From Epilithonimonas sp042695135 (GTDB lineage: Bacteria; Bacteroidota; Bacteroidia; Flavobacteriales; Weeksellaceae), in NCBI RefSeq assembly GCF_042695135.1, contig NZ_CP170547.1:248001-312000 (forward strand): 64,000 nucleotides of DNA, in the 5' to 3' direction. The notes below the pieces were generated by a model that saw nothing but the letters and a program-made list of their open reading frames with translations, searched no databases and was not told the DNA's origin. Of this stretch, positions 25,487-34,385 are shown one piece after another (the first letter of the stretch is position 1; each line of letters starts with the position of its first letter). The translations under genes were made by a program, and so were the position numbers.

Positions 25487-26129
25487 TATTATCAATTTGT
25501 TATTTCAGGGGACAATAGAGACGATCGTGATGACCTTGGTTTCCGGATTTTTTGGATTTATTTTGGGATTGCCAACTGGAATATTTTTATTTCTCACGAG
25601 AAAAGGCCAATTGCTGGAGAATAAAGTTTCTCATCAAATTGTTTCTGTGATAGTTAATATTTTCCGTTCGATTCCTTTTATTATTTTGATTGTCTGGATG
25701 ATTCCGTTTACGAGAACGATTGTAGGAACTTCCATTGGTGTTGCGGCAGCTTTGGTTCCTCTGAGTGTTGGTTCCGCACCATTTATTGCACGATTGGTAG
25801 AAAACAGTTTGCTGGAAATCCCGTCAGGATTGATAGAAGCTGCAAGATCGATGGGCGCAAAACCTCTTCAGATCATCAGAAAAGTTCTTTTGCCGGAAGC
25901 ATTGCCTTCACTTATCAATAATGTCAGTATTACATTGATTACGCTTGTCGGTTATTCTGCAATGGGTGGCGCAGTTGGTGCCGGCGGATTGGGACAGGTC
26001 GGATATCAATACGGATATATCGGCTACGATTTTGCGGTGATGAATGCCGTTTTAGTTTTACTGATAATTCTTGTATTCATCATTCAGATTGCAGGAGATT
26101 TCCTATCAAAAAAGTTCAATCACAGATAA
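25476..26129 (+). CDS. metI: Methionine ABC importer permease
   Basis: A 217-residue inner-membrane permease with five or six helices. The EAA-type cytoplasmic loop that docks to MetN is EAARSMGAKPLQIIRKVLLPEALPS, and the family motif GAVGAGGLGQVGYQYGY is present near the C-terminus. It overlaps metN by 11 bp (its ATG lies inside the metN stop region) and precedes metQ by 10 bp, so the three proteins are co-translated in a fixed order. Confidence 0.95.
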   Translation: MSDSIINLLFQGTIETIVMTLVSGFFGFILGLPTGIFLFLTRKGQLLENKVSHQIVSVIVNIFRSIPFIILIVWMIPFTRTIVGTSIGVAAALVPLSVGSAPFIARLVENSLLEIPSGLIEAARSMGAKPLQIIRKVLLPEALPSLINNVSITLITLVGYSAMGGAVGAGGLGQVGYQYGYIGYDFAVMNAVLVLLIILVFIIQIAGDFLSKKFNHR

Positions 26130-26139
26130 AAAATTAAAA

Positions 26140-26943
26140 ATGAATAAATTTAAAATAATTGCTCTGGCATTTGCTATCATCACATTATCAGCGTGTAACA
26201 AAAAAGAGTCAAATCCGAATGTTTTAAAAGTAGGTATCGCTTCCGGTCCGGAACAAAGTCTGGCAGAAGCAGCCAAAAAAGTAGCTAAAGAAAAATATGG
26301 TCTTGATGTAGAATTGGTAACATTCAACGATTATGTAGTTCCGAATGAAGCTTTAAACCAAGGTGATGTGGATGCCAACGCTTTTCAACATCTGCCTTAC
26401 CTGCAAGAACAATCCAGACAACGTGGTTACAAACTGGCGGTTGTCGGGAAAACTTTTGTCTATCCAATTGTAGCTTATTCCAAAAAGATAAAATCAATAT
26501 CTGACCTTAAACCCGGACAAACGATAGTAATTCCAAATGACCCGACCAATGGCGGAAGATCACTTTTATTACTTCAAAAACAAGGTTTAATTAAATTAAA
26601 AGACGGCGTTGGCTTGCTTCCAAAAGTGACCGACATTACAGAAAATCCTAAAAATTTCAGAATCCTGGAATTGGAAGCACCACAGATCCCAAGAGTTTTG
26701 GAAGATAAGGAAGTTGTGCTGGCGATCATCAATAATAATTTTGCGGCTCAGGCAGGGCTTGATCCTGAAAAAGAAGGTTTGCTCACGGAAGATAAAGAGT
26801 CTCCTTATGCAAACCTGATCGTTTCAAGAGAAGACAATAAAAATGATGAAAGGATTAAAAAGTTTGTAAAAGCATATCAATCTCCGGAAGTAGAATCCGT
26901 TGCCAAGCAAACCTTCAAAGGAGGTGCTGTGAAAGCGTGGTAA
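26140..26943 (+). CDS. metQ: Methionine-binding lipoprotein
   Basis: A 267-residue substrate-binding protein anchored to the inner membrane by a lipid-modified Cys (IITLSACNKKES). NlpA/MetQ family hallmarks: VGIASGPEQSLAEAAKKVAKE, VTFNDYVVPNEALNQGDVDANAFQH, TIVIPNDPTNGGRSLLLLQ and ITENPKNFRILELEAPQIPR. The start is ATG 26140; the frame remains open upstream into metI, but that would put 23 residues before a complete lipoprotein signal. It is the last gene of the operon, followed by a terminator at 26975-27006. Confidence 0.95.
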   Translation: MNKFKIIALAFAIITLSACNKKESNPNVLKVGIASGPEQSLAEAAKKVAKEKYGLDVELVTFNDYVVPNEALNQGDVDANAFQHLPYLQEQSRQRGYKLAVVGKTFVYPIVAYSKKIKSISDLKPGQTIVIPNDPTNGGRSLLLLQKQGLIKLKDGVGLLPKVTDITENPKNFRILELEAPQIPRVLEDKEVVLAIINNNFAAQAGLDPEKEGLLTEDKESPYANLIVSREDNKNDERIKKFVKAYQSPEVESVAKQTFKGGAVKAW

Positions 26944-26974
26944 AACTTCCTATTTTATATCTAGTTTTTTTAAG

Positions 26975-27006
26975 TTGGCGATTCTTATGAATCGTCAATT
27001 TTTTTA
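26975..27006 (+). terminator. metNIQ operon terminator
   Basis: Stem TTGgCGATTC / GAATCGtCAA around TTAT followed by seven or more T residues. Confidence 0.75.
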
Positions 27007-27155
27007 CTATTCAATAAAATTTCGATTATGCTGCAAAATCATCAAAATTAAACAACAAACAAAATAGACTGTAAGTCAATCCCATAAAGCAAAAACCTTC
27101 ATATCCCCTTATTATGATTTAAATCATTTTGTTATTTTTATTAGTTCTAAATAAA

Positions 27156-27163
27156 TAAGTTTG
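27156..27163 (+). promoter_or_regulatory. -7 box of the FISUMP/T9SS protein gene
   Basis: TAAGTTTG, 17 bp before ATG 27181. A TTTG at 27128 is rather far (24-bp spacer). Confidence 0.45.
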
Positions 27164-27180
27164 CAAAAAAATTAAATTAT

Positions 27181-28245
27181 ATGCTTAACAAATATCTTTA
27201 TTTAGGATTATTAGGATTAGTCATTAATGTAAAAGCCCAGAACTGTACCCCTCAAACTGCGGGAAATAATGTCGGTGATAATGGATGTGTAAGTTTAACT
27301 TACCTAAACAAAACCGTATCCTATAAAACCGTGAGAGCAGCCGACGGATATGAATGGCTACAACAAAACCTTGGAAGCTCAAATGTAGCGACAACTATTG
27401 CTGATGAAGGTGCTCGTGGCGACTATTTCCAATACGGACGCTGGGATGATGGCCATCAATTAAAAACTTCCCAAACCAGCGAAACTTATCCAACGCCAAA
27501 TAATCCTGTTGGTTTGGGAAACGGAACCTCAATTTTTTATATCGGAGGAGGAACGCCCTGGTCTTCTAATTATACAGGTTGGTTTGCCAATCCCGATCAA
27601 AACGATACCTGGTCTGCAAAAAACCTTTCCGAAGTGACTGAACACAACGGAATAGATCCTTGCAAAGCTATTGGTGACAATTGGGAAATGCCGTCAGAAG
27701 CTGATTGGGATCTTGTCATGACTAAAGAAAATATCTTTCCAAAACCGGCTGGAGCAACTACTGGCGGAATAGTAAGAGGTTTTGAAAGTAATCTTAAAAT
27801 TGCCGGAGCAGGCTCCCGAAAAGACGCTTCCTGGGCTTTCGAAGGAACTCGTGCCTATATCTGGACAAAATCTGCAAGTGCCAATCCTAATTTTTACCGT
27901 TACGTTTATTTAGGAGCAGCAGCATCCAGTACAACAGGTTTTGGCGGCGATGCAAAAAGCTTCGGCTATTCTGTGAGATGTGTTAATAAGTCCAACAATA
28001 CTTTGGCTGTCAATGATTTTGGTAAAACAGATTTTTCTTTCGGACCAAATCCGGCTGATAAATTCATTAAGATCCATACAGAAAACGCTTTGAAATCGGT
28101 AGAGGTTTTATCTATCACAGGACAGAAAATTTCTGAAACCAAGGAAAATACAGTAGATGTTTCCCGTTTAACAAAAGGAAATTATTTTATCAAAATAACT
28201 TTTGAAAACGGAAAAACGACGACTAAGAAATTCATCAAGAAATAA
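27181..28245 (+). CDS. Secreted FISUMP-domain protein with T9SS type A sorting signal
   Basis: A 354-residue exported protein. Signal peptide MLNKYLYLGLLGLVINVKAQ. The body (YKTVRAADGYEWLQQNLGS, WEMPSEADWDLVMTKENIF, and the end of the domain AKSFGYSVRCVNK) matches the Fibrobacter succinogenes major paralogous (FISUMP) domain, a C-type-lectin-like fold of unknown ligand. The last 75 residues (FSFGPNPADKFIKIHTE to KTTTKKFIKK) are a type IX secretion sorting domain, so the protein should be exported through the outer membrane and attached or released. It is a single gene with its own promoter and terminator. Confidence 0.85.
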   Translation: MLNKYLYLGLLGLVINVKAQNCTPQTAGNNVGDNGCVSLTYLNKTVSYKTVRAADGYEWLQQNLGSSNVATTIADEGARGDYFQYGRWDDGHQLKTSQTSETYPTPNNPVGLGNGTSIFYIGGGTPWSSNYTGWFANPDQNDTWSAKNLSEVTEHNGIDPCKAIGDNWEMPSEADWDLVMTKENIFPKPAGATTGGIVRGFESNLKIAGAGSRKDASWAFEGTRAYIWTKSASANPNFYRYVYLGAAASSTTGFGGDAKSFGYSVRCVNKSNNTLAVNDFGKTDFSFGPNPADKFIKIHTENALKSVEVLSITGQKISETKENTVDVSRLTKGNYFIKITFENGKTTTKKFIKK

Positions 28246-28269
28246 ATTTCATTTGGAATTAATAATTGA

Positions 28270-28300
28270 AAAGAACGCCTTTTGAGCGTTCTTTTTTATT
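28270..28300 (+). terminator. Terminator after the FISUMP/T9SS gene
   Basis: Stem AAAGAACGC / GCGTTCTTT followed by TTTATT; it overlaps the last codons of the convergent gene. Confidence 0.7.
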
Positions 28301-28805
28301 CTAAGTAGATCAAGATATCTCTAGCAACTTCTTCATCAACCGAAGTTATCAAAACCGCATCTTTTGTTTTTTTCTGAAGCTCCTCAATGAAAAAAGTGCT
28401 TTCAAAAAACTGGCGGTGAACGCTCGGCAAAAGACTCATAAAATAATCCATTCCAAGTTGATTGTTATGTAGATCCATTTTGGTTTCCAGAGGTTTGTTC
28501 GGGAAAAGATCTTCGTGCATATCAGTTAACCTCTTACACCATTTTAAAGACTTTTCCGGTGAAGAAACTTTGCAGAAATACATCATAATAATACAGCACC
28601 AGTAAGCGTGTCGGAAAGCGTTTCCGATACCACTGTTGGAATTGGATTCCGGATACAATTCTTTTGCTATTTTGAAAGCTTTGACACTTGCATAAGTATA
28701 AAGAAACGCAAACAACGGATGCATGAATCCAATGGAAAAAACCTTCAATAATTTATTAAAGGTTAAGGATTTTAATGCTCTGAAAAATATGCCTATAAAT
28801 CTCAT
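28296..28805 (-). CDS. DUF6973-like protein of unknown function
   Basis: A 169-residue protein starting at ATG 28805; a TTG immediately upstream is unnecessary. The N-terminal part is hydrophobic (LLKVFSIGFMHPLFAFLYTY). The core SGIGNAFRHAYWCCIIMMYF and, 60 residues later, DLHNNQLGMDYF carry invariant-looking His, Asp, Asn and Gly residues typical of the family I know as DUF6973. This could be a metal site or an enzyme active site, but no activity is established. Its start lies directly downstream of the accD terminator, so it either depends on read-through or has a promoter I cannot identify. Confidence 0.7.
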   Translation of the reverse strand: MRFIGIFFRALKSLTFNKLLKVFSIGFMHPLFAFLYTYASVKAFKIAKELYPESNSNSGIGNAFRHAYWCCIIMMYFCKVSSPEKSLKWCKRLTDMHEDLFPNKPLETKMDLHNNQLGMDYFMSLLPSVHRQFFESTFFIEELQKKTKDAVLITSVDEEVARDILIYLE

Positions 28806-28807
28806 CA

Positions 28808-28836
28808 ATAAAAAACTCTCCCAGATTTGAGAGAGT
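28808..28836 (-). terminator. accD terminator
   Basis: Stem ACTCTC / GAGAGT with flanking pairs; on the minus strand followed by TTTTTAT. It ends right at the start of the next gene. Confidence 0.65.
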
Positions 28837-28859
28837 ATATTTTTTGTTCAATAACTTAG

Positions 28860-29717
28860 TTAATGATATTCGTGGATCAAAAGTTTTACTGCTCTTGAAA
28901 CTTGCTGTTTGATCTCAGTTCTTTTCACGATGAAATCTACAAAACCTTTTTCCTGCAAAAACTCCGAAGTTTGAAAACCTTCCGGTAAATCTTTACCAAT
29001 GGTTTCACGAATTACTCTTGGTCCTGCAAATCCGATCAATGCGGTTGGTTCAGCAACAATCAGGTCAGCAGTCATTGCAAAAGAAGCGGTAATCCCTCCA
29101 AAAGTTGGATCCGTTAAATAAGCAATGTATGGCAAACCGGCATCAGAAAGCTGAACCAGCTTTGCCTGAACTTTCGCCAATTGCATTAGAGAATAAGCAG
29201 CTTCCTGCATTCTAGCTCCACCTGACTGACAAATGATCATATATGGTAATTTGTTTTTGATACAATAGTCAATTGCTCTGCGGATTTTCTCGCCCATTAC
29301 AGACCCTAAAGATCCACCAATGAAAGCAAAATCCATACAGGAAACCACCATTTCCACACCATTCACTTTCCCTGTCGCATTACGGATAGAATCGGTGAGT
29401 TTGGTTTTGGACTTCACTTCTTTCAGACGGTCTGTGTAAGATTTGGTATCTTTGAATTTCAGGATATCCACACTTTCCACATCAGCATCCAATTCCTTGA
29501 ATTTCTGATCATCAAAAAGCATATCAAAATATTCTCTACTTCCGATCCTTACGTGGAAACCATCTTCCGGGGACACAAAATTATTAGCTCTCAGTTCTTC
29601 AGCTTCTATAATTTTGCCTGTTGGCGTCTTATGCCAAAGTCCTTTTGGAACGTCTTTTTTGTCTTCCGTAGAAGTGGTAATGTTTTGTCCTTTCCTTTTA
29701 AACCAATCAAATGCCAT
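28860..29717 (-). CDS. accD: Acetyl-CoA carboxylase carboxyltransferase beta subunit, zinc ribbon cysteines absent
   Basis: A 285-residue carboxyltransferase subunit that, with AccA, moves the carboxyl group from biotin to acetyl-CoA for fatty-acid synthesis. The crotonase-fold core is intact: FAFIGGSLGSVMGEKI, IICQSGGARMQEAAYSLMQ, YLTDPTFGGITASFA and EPTALIGFAGPRVIRETI. The N-terminal segment that in E. coli carries a Cys4 zinc ribbon is present in length and pattern (LWHKTPTGKIIEAEEL, NNFVSPEDGFHVRIGSREY), but all four Cys positions are replaced. From memory this is usual among Flavobacteriia rather than damage. Single gene with a terminator. Confidence 0.95.
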   Translation of the reverse strand: MAFDWFKRKGQNITTSTEDKKDVPKGLWHKTPTGKIIEAEELRANNFVSPEDGFHVRIGSREYFDMLFDDQKFKELDADVESVDILKFKDTKSYTDRLKEVKSKTKLTDSIRNATGKVNGVEMVVSCMDFAFIGGSLGSVMGEKIRRAIDYCIKNKLPYMIICQSGGARMQEAAYSLMQLAKVQAKLVQLSDAGLPYIAYLTDPTFGGITASFAMTADLIVAEPTALIGFAGPRVIRETIGKDLPEGFQTSEFLQEKGFVDFIVKRTEIKQQVSRAVKLLIHEYH

Positions 29718-29813
29718 TTTCTCTATATTATGTAGAATGTAGAATGTACAAAGTACAAAGCAATGTTATGAGAAATACATTATACTTTGTACTGTTTACT
29801 TTTTACAAATATT

Positions 29814-30881
29814 TTAAAGTGTATTAATATTGTTCAGGTCTTCAAAAGCCTGAGTCAATCTTTTAATATAAGTCTCTTCTCCTTTTCTTACCCAAACTCT
29901 TGGGTCATAGAATTTCTTGTTCGGTGCATCTGCTCCGGTCGGGTTTCCGATCTGATGACGTAGATATTCGATTTTCTCTGTCATATAATCTCTGATTCCT
30001 TCAGTGTAACCGAATTGTAAATCTGTATCGATGTTCATTTTTACAACACCGTAACCAATTGCTTCACGGATTTCCATTAAAGTAGAACCTGATCCACCGT
30101 GGAATACGAAATTCACTGGTTTCTCTCCCAATCCGAATTTTTGCTGAACATATTTCTGAGAATTGTCAAGGATTTTCGGTGTCAGTTTTACGTTTCCTGG
30201 TTTATAAACACCGTGTACGTTTCCGAAAGCTGCTGCAATGGTGAAATTGTCAGAGATATTTTTCAGAACTTCGTAAGCGTGCGCTACTTCTTCTGGCTGA
30301 GTATAAAGTTTTGAGCTGTCAACATCAGAGTTGTCAACACCATCCTCCTCACCTCCTGTTACACCTAATTCGATTTCAAGCGTCATTTCCATTTTCGCCA
30401 TTCTTTCGAAATATTTTGCAGAAAGCTCCAGGTTTTCTTCAATTGGCTCTTCTGAGAAATCCAACATGTGGGAAGAATATAGAGATTTTCCGTTTTGTTT
30501 GTAATACTCTTCACTGGCGTCTAAAAGACCATCTACCCAAGGTAAAAGTTTTTTAGCACAGTGATCTGTATGAAGAATAACTGTAGCTCCGTAAGCCTCA
30601 GCCAAAGTGTGAATATGCTTTGCTCCGGCAACAGCTCCTAAAACTGCCGCTCTTTGATTATCATTGTTCAGGCTTTTTCCAGCGTTGAAGATAGAACCGC
30701 CATTAGAAAATTGAATGATTACAGGTGCATTCAGTTTCGCAGCAGTTTCCAAAGTTGCGTTTACATTACTAGACCCTATTACGTTAGCTGCCGGAAGCGC
30801 AAATTGCTTCTCTTTGGCATAATCGAATATTTCTGTTACTAAAGAACCAGTGGCAACTCCTGCCGGAAATTTTCTGCTCAT
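29814..30881 (-). CDS. fbaA: Fructose-bisphosphate aldolase, class II
   Basis: A 355-residue zinc-dependent aldolase of glycolysis and gluconeogenesis. Metal and substrate residues are visible in ILHTDHCAKKLLPWVDGLL, LEIELGVTGGEEDGVDN, AAFGNVHGVYKPGNVKL and FHGGSGSTLMEIREAIGYGVVKMNIDTD. Length and spacing match the E. coli FbaA type (class IIA) rather than the shorter class IIB enzymes. It is a single gene; the 105 bp upstream contain no perfect -7 box (TAACTTTA is one mismatch away). Confidence 0.96.
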   Translation of the reverse strand: MSRKFPAGVATGSLVTEIFDYAKEKQFALPAANVIGSSNVNATLETAAKLNAPVIIQFSNGGSIFNAGKSLNNDNQRAAVLGAVAGAKHIHTLAEAYGATVILHTDHCAKKLLPWVDGLLDASEEYYKQNGKSLYSSHMLDFSEEPIEENLELSAKYFERMAKMEMTLEIELGVTGGEEDGVDNSDVDSSKLYTQPEEVAHAYEVLKNISDNFTIAAAFGNVHGVYKPGNVKLTPKILDNSQKYVQQKFGLGEKPVNFVFHGGSGSTLMEIREAIGYGVVKMNIDTDLQFGYTEGIRDYMTEKIEYLRHQIGNPTGADAPNKKFYDPRVWVRKGEETYIKRLTQAFEDLNNINTL

Positions 30882-30986
30882 TTTGAATATATTTTTAAGA
30901 TTTTTTTTGAACGGTAAAGTTACTAAATTATTAACAATTTAAAGTTTTGAATTTTTAGTCTTATGCAAAGACTAATATTTTATGTG

Positions 30987-31859
30987 CTAATTCCTTTTAT
31001 CATTTCCCCAAAGTAATTTTTGGCGAATGGTTTCGTAGAAACTGAATTTTTTGGGTTTGATGAGAAATAGGGAGAAATCTGCTTTTTCTATGGTAATTTC
31101 ACTCCCGACTTCCATATGATAAAGCCTGGAATCCAAAGCTAAAGTATATTCCTGAACCCGGCTTTCCACAATTAATCTGATTTTCGCATCATCTTTTACA
31201 ATGAGTGGGCGAACATTCAAATTATGTGGAGCAATTGGTGTGATAACAAAATTATCATTGGCCGGCGAAATAATCGGTCCGCCGCAACTTAAAGAATAAG
31301 CCGTAGAACCAGTTGGCGTTGAAACAATTAATCCATCGCCCCAGAAAACATTCAGGAAATCATCATTGATGTAAGATTCAACAGTGATCATTGATGTTGT
31401 CTCTTTTCTTGAAAGACTGACATCGTTAAGGGCAAAAGGAAAATCGATCCCGTTTTCTATATTCGTAGAGATCTTGATGACTGATCGTTCGCTAATATTA
31501 TAATTTTTTTCGAGAATAATAGAATCCAATTCGTCAAAGATCTGATCCTTTCTGAAATTTGCTAAGAATCCTAATCGTCCCGTATTAACACCAATAATCG
31601 GAATTTCTAGATCCTGAATGAAAGTCAAAGCATTGAGAATTGTCCCATCGCCTCCAAAACTGAAAACGATATTGACATTTTTATCCCTAAGTTCATCCTT
31701 ACAGGAAAACGTTTCGAAATCCTTAGAAAAATTGAGTCTTTCAGCCATATCAGAATGAAGAACCACCGAAACATCTCTGAGCGCCAATTCAGAAATGAAC
31801 TTGTTGAGATACAGAAACGTATCAAGGTCTTTTTTTTGAGAATAGATAGCTGCCTTCAT
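30987..31859 (-). CDS. nadK: NAD kinase
   Basis: A 290-residue enzyme that phosphorylates NAD to NADP. Signature motifs: FSFGGDGTILNAL (GGDG), VNTGRLGFLANF, FALNDVSLSRK (N-D/E), GDGLIVSTPTGSTAYSLSCGGPI and ITPIAPHNLNVRPL. No fused domain. It begins 3 bp after the CBS-domain gene stop on the same strand, so both are in one operon; the CBS protein may sense adenine nucleotides, which would fit an NAD(P)-related pair, but that is inference. Confidence 0.96.
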   Translation of the reverse strand: MKAAIYSQKKDLDTFLYLNKFISELALRDVSVVLHSDMAERLNFSKDFETFSCKDELRDKNVNIVFSFGGDGTILNALTFIQDLEIPIIGVNTGRLGFLANFRKDQIFDELDSIILEKNYNISERSVIKISTNIENGIDFPFALNDVSLSRKETTSMITVESYINDDFLNVFWGDGLIVSTPTGSTAYSLSCGGPIISPANDNFVITPIAPHNLNVRPLIVKDDAKIRLIVESRVQEYTLALDSRLYHMEVGSEITIEKADFSLFLIKPKKFSFYETIRQKLLWGNDKRN

Positions 31860-31862
31860 AAA

Positions 31863-32516
31863 TTATATCTCCAAAAATTTCTGAAAAAACCCGAAACGGT
31901 CTTTCAACAGTTCTTCTTTCTCATCGTCATAATGTTTATTTACTACATTGTAGCCATATCTCTCAAAGGTTTCGTCTATTGAACTCAGATTTTCATTACT
32001 GATTTTGAGGGTAATTTCTATGCTGTCTTCTTTGATGGCACTGATGAAAGTTCCATAGATCTTTGCATTGTTACTTTCCACAATCTGAGAGATCTCTGTC
32101 ATAGAATAATGCAAACCAGTCGTCTGAATCGTCAAAATTGCGCCATTCTCGGAAAACAAAGGATACTTTGAAAACTCATTGAAGATGTCATCACAGGAAA
32201 TGTATCCCAGATATTTTTCTTCCTTGGAAATTACCGGGATTACATTCGCATTGAAAGTATGGAAAAGCTTTATACTGTCAAGAATACTGCTGTCCTCTAT
32301 AATCGCAAACCTTTCATAATGAATATTGAGACTATCTAGTTTTCCTTCCGGGCTGTCTTCCAGAAAAGACTGACTGAGTCCGCCAAGGAAAACACCTTTG
32401 CTGACAATGAAAACATGAGAATACCCGAATTCTTTGGCAACTTCAGAAGCTTCTTCTATAGAATCTTTTCTGCTGAAAGCGGGATAATCTTTGGAGATGT
32501 AGTCTTTTATAAACAT
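31863..32516 (-). CDS. CBS-domain protein
   Basis: A 217-residue soluble protein. Residues about 1-125 make a CBS pair (SIEEASEVAKEFGYSHVFIV, then SILDSIKLFHTFNANVIPVI and YLGYISCDDIFNEF), which usually binds adenine nucleotides. The C-terminal 90 residues (AILTIQTTGLHYSMTEISQIVE onward) resemble an ACT-like regulatory fold. It lacks a catalytic domain and is upstream of, and nearly abutting, nadK. The pairing of a CBS protein and nadK appears usual in flavobacteria, though its role is not known to me. Confidence 0.85.
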   Translation of the reverse strand: MFIKDYISKDYPAFSRKDSIEEASEVAKEFGYSHVFIVSKGVFLGGLSQSFLEDSPEGKLDSLNIHYERFAIIEDSSILDSIKLFHTFNANVIPVISKEEKYLGYISCDDIFNEFSKYPLFSENGAILTIQTTGLHYSMTEISQIVESNNAKIYGTFISAIKEDSIEITLKISNENLSSIDETFERYGYNVVNKHYDDEKEELLKDRFGFFQKFLEI

Positions 32517-32586
32517 TATGCTAATTTACAAAAAATCCCTACCGGGAAAAGGTTTTAAAAAAAATTATAAATTTTTATAAAAAGTA

Positions 32587-32618
32587 TTGCTTTGTATCAA
32601 ACAAAAAATATATCTTTG
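32587..32618 (+). promoter_or_regulatory. Plus-strand promoter with no downstream gene
   Basis: TTG at 32587-32589, a 21-bp spacer and TATCTTTG at 32611-32618. The next plus-strand gene is 1.8 kb away; an intrinsic terminator follows after about 40-70 bp. Confidence 0.5.
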
Positions 32619-32623
32619 TCGCC

Positions 32624-32695
32624 TTTCATTTTTACTTTTTATTAGATTTATTTCAAACTGCAGCACTTCATTGTGTTTGCAGTTTTTTATTTTAT
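32624..32695 (+). ncRNA. Candidate small RNA of about 70 nt
   Basis: This is the interval between the promoter at 32587-32618 and the end of the hairpin AAACTGCA / TGCAGTTT plus TTTATTTT (32655-32695). It contains no ORF of note and precedes no plus-strand gene. The rest of the 325-bp intergenic region (32517-32841) holds only AT-rich sequence and the terminator at 32785-32809. Confidence 0.35.
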
Positions 32696-32784
32696 AATCT
32701 CTTGTATATTTATTAAACGCAAAGATTTATTAATTAATATCATATTTAAAGAAAACAAAAGATTATTTAAGAAGATTATGCTTT

Positions 32785-32809
32785 AAAAAATCTGTTGCAG
32801 ATTCTTTTT
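32785..32809 (-). terminator. Terminator after the TrmH-like gene
   Basis: Stem AAAAATCTG / CAGATTcTTTTT with a 3-nt loop; it lies 33 bp past the stop and works on either strand. Confidence 0.6.
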
Positions 32810-32841
32810 AAAATTAGAACTTTGCGCAAAATTGATATTAA

Positions 32842-33375
32842 TTAAAGACCTAAAGCTTTCGCAAATTCCCAGATTACAATCCCACCACAGACACTAACGT
32901 TCAAAGAATGTTTGGTTCCCAACTGAGGAATTTCTAAGAAAACATCTACGTTTGGTAAAGCTTCGTCGCTTATTCCATCGACTTCATTTCCTAAAATCAA
33001 AGCATATTTTTCATCAGATTTAATTTCAAAATCAGAAATCATCCGACTGTCTGACGTCTGTTCGATTCCGATGATATTGAAATTATCTTTCTTAATATTT
33101 TCAATCGCCACATTGATATCTTGCTCGTAGATCCAGTCCACACTTTCAGTTGCTCCAAGCGCGGCTTTATGAATTTCTCGGTGAGGTGGCTGAGGTGTGA
33201 TGCCGCAAAGCACAACTTTCTGAATCAAAAAAGCATCGCCGGTTCGGAAGATTGCACCAACATTGTGCATACTTCTCACGCTGTCAAGAACTATAACTAA
33301 AGGGATTTTTTCTATTTTTTTAAAAGTTTCAACGTCAATACGTCCTAACTCTTCGAGTTTTAATTTTTTTGTCAC
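32842..33375 (-). CDS. TrmH/SpoU-family RNA methyltransferase, GTG start
   Basis: A 177-residue SPOUT methyltransferase. Motif 1 is LVIVLDSVRSMHNVGAIFRT, motif 2 ALILGNEVDGISDEAL and motif 3 IPQLGTKHSLNVSVCGGIVIWEF, which form the trefoil-knot SAM site and carry the catalytic Arg and Asn. It is a compact form lacking an N-terminal RNA-binding extension. The target is probably a 2'-O-methyl position in tRNA or rRNA. The only start matching the family N-terminus is GTG 33375, two bases after the stop of the bestrophin gene, indicating translational coupling. Confidence 0.88.
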   Translation of the reverse strand: MTKKLKLEELGRIDVETFKKIEKIPLVIVLDSVRSMHNVGAIFRTGDAFLIQKVVLCGITPQPPHREIHKAALGATESVDWIYEQDINVAIENIKKDNFNIIGIEQTSDSRMISDFEIKSDEKYALILGNEVDGISDEALPNVDVFLEIPQLGTKHSLNVSVCGGIVIWEFAKALGL

Positions 33376-33377
33376 GG

Positions 33378-34259
33378 TTAAGATTTATTTAAAATTAAAT
33401 CAATGTTTCTTTCGATATTTTGTGCGATTGATTCCATCGGGATATCATTTTCATCGTTATTGAACGGATCTTCTATTTCTTCGGCAATCAGTTCCAGACT
33501 CATCAAAACATAATAGACAAACATCGTAATCGGAATCATAAAAAATCCAAGATTGACAACATTCGCAATCGGAAGCGCCAATACGTAAAAAACAATGAAT
33601 TTTTTGATAAAAGATGAATAAGAATATGGAATCGGGGTATTTTTAATTCTCTCGCAACCGCCGCAAACATCAAGAAAACCAGACAATTGAGTATCTAGAA
33701 ATAACATTTCCGTATCAGATATCTTTCCTTCTTTTTTGAGGTGAAAAAGTTTCCTGGTCAAGAGAAAAACCAATTCTGCCGGCGGATGATGTTTCAGTTC
33801 CTTTCTCAGATCTTCAAAATCTTCATCCAGAACCAGTCCCGTAGCTTCCTTCGAAAGATGAGTTGCTAATAAGTGAGGGAAAAATTTGAGATATTTTGCA
33901 ATCTGAGTTTTCGTTTTAAGATCCTTATCATCCAGAATACTGCTGATCTTGATCATAAAATTTCTGCTGTCATTCATCAATTTTCCCCAAAGTTTCCTTC
34001 CTTCCCACCAGCGGTCATACGCAGTATTCGTTCGGAAAACCAGCAACAAAGACAAAACAAATCCCAGAAGAGAATGTAGCATTCCAATATGGCTTACTGT
34101 TGATTTTGATGTCAGATGCAGATATTCGATTTCCAGATAATACATCCCGTAAGAGTAGATTCCTACTAGCAGCATTGTTGGAAAAAGGATGCTCAGCGTA
34201 TCACTTTTATGAAGACTGATCAGGATTTTCAGGAAATTTTTTGTGTTGTAAGCGCGCAT
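33378..34259 (-). CDS. Bestrophin-family anion channel
   Basis: A 293-residue membrane protein of the bestrophin/UPF0187 family. Features: the first helices ILFPTMLLVGIYSYGMYY and MLHSLLGFVLSLLLVFRTNTAYDRWWEGRKLWG, the latter the most conserved stretch of the family, then PIPYSYSSFIKKFIVFYVLALPI with the conserved Pro-rich turn. Bacterial homologues form pentameric channels selective for cations or anions. It is co-transcribed with the downstream RNA methyltransferase (2 bp gap); this pairing is probably incidental. Confidence 0.88.
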   Translation of the reverse strand: MRAYNTKNFLKILISLHKSDTLSILFPTMLLVGIYSYGMYYLEIEYLHLTSKSTVSHIGMLHSLLGFVLSLLLVFRTNTAYDRWWEGRKLWGKLMNDSRNFMIKISSILDDKDLKTKTQIAKYLKFFPHLLATHLSKEATGLVLDEDFEDLRKELKHHPPAELVFLLTRKLFHLKKEGKISDTEMLFLDTQLSGFLDVCGGCERIKNTPIPYSYSSFIKKFIVFYVLALPIANVVNLGFFMIPITMFVYYVLMSLELIAEEIEDPFNNDENDIPMESIAQNIERNIDLILNKS

Positions 34260-34385
34260 ACAAAGCCATTTGACTACAAAGATAATTTATATCAAATAAA
34301 AACTTAGGATTGCTATGTAATTAGTTCAAGTTTTAAAACCGGTTCTGAAAATTATTTTTAAATTTAAGCATTGAAAAACCAAACG

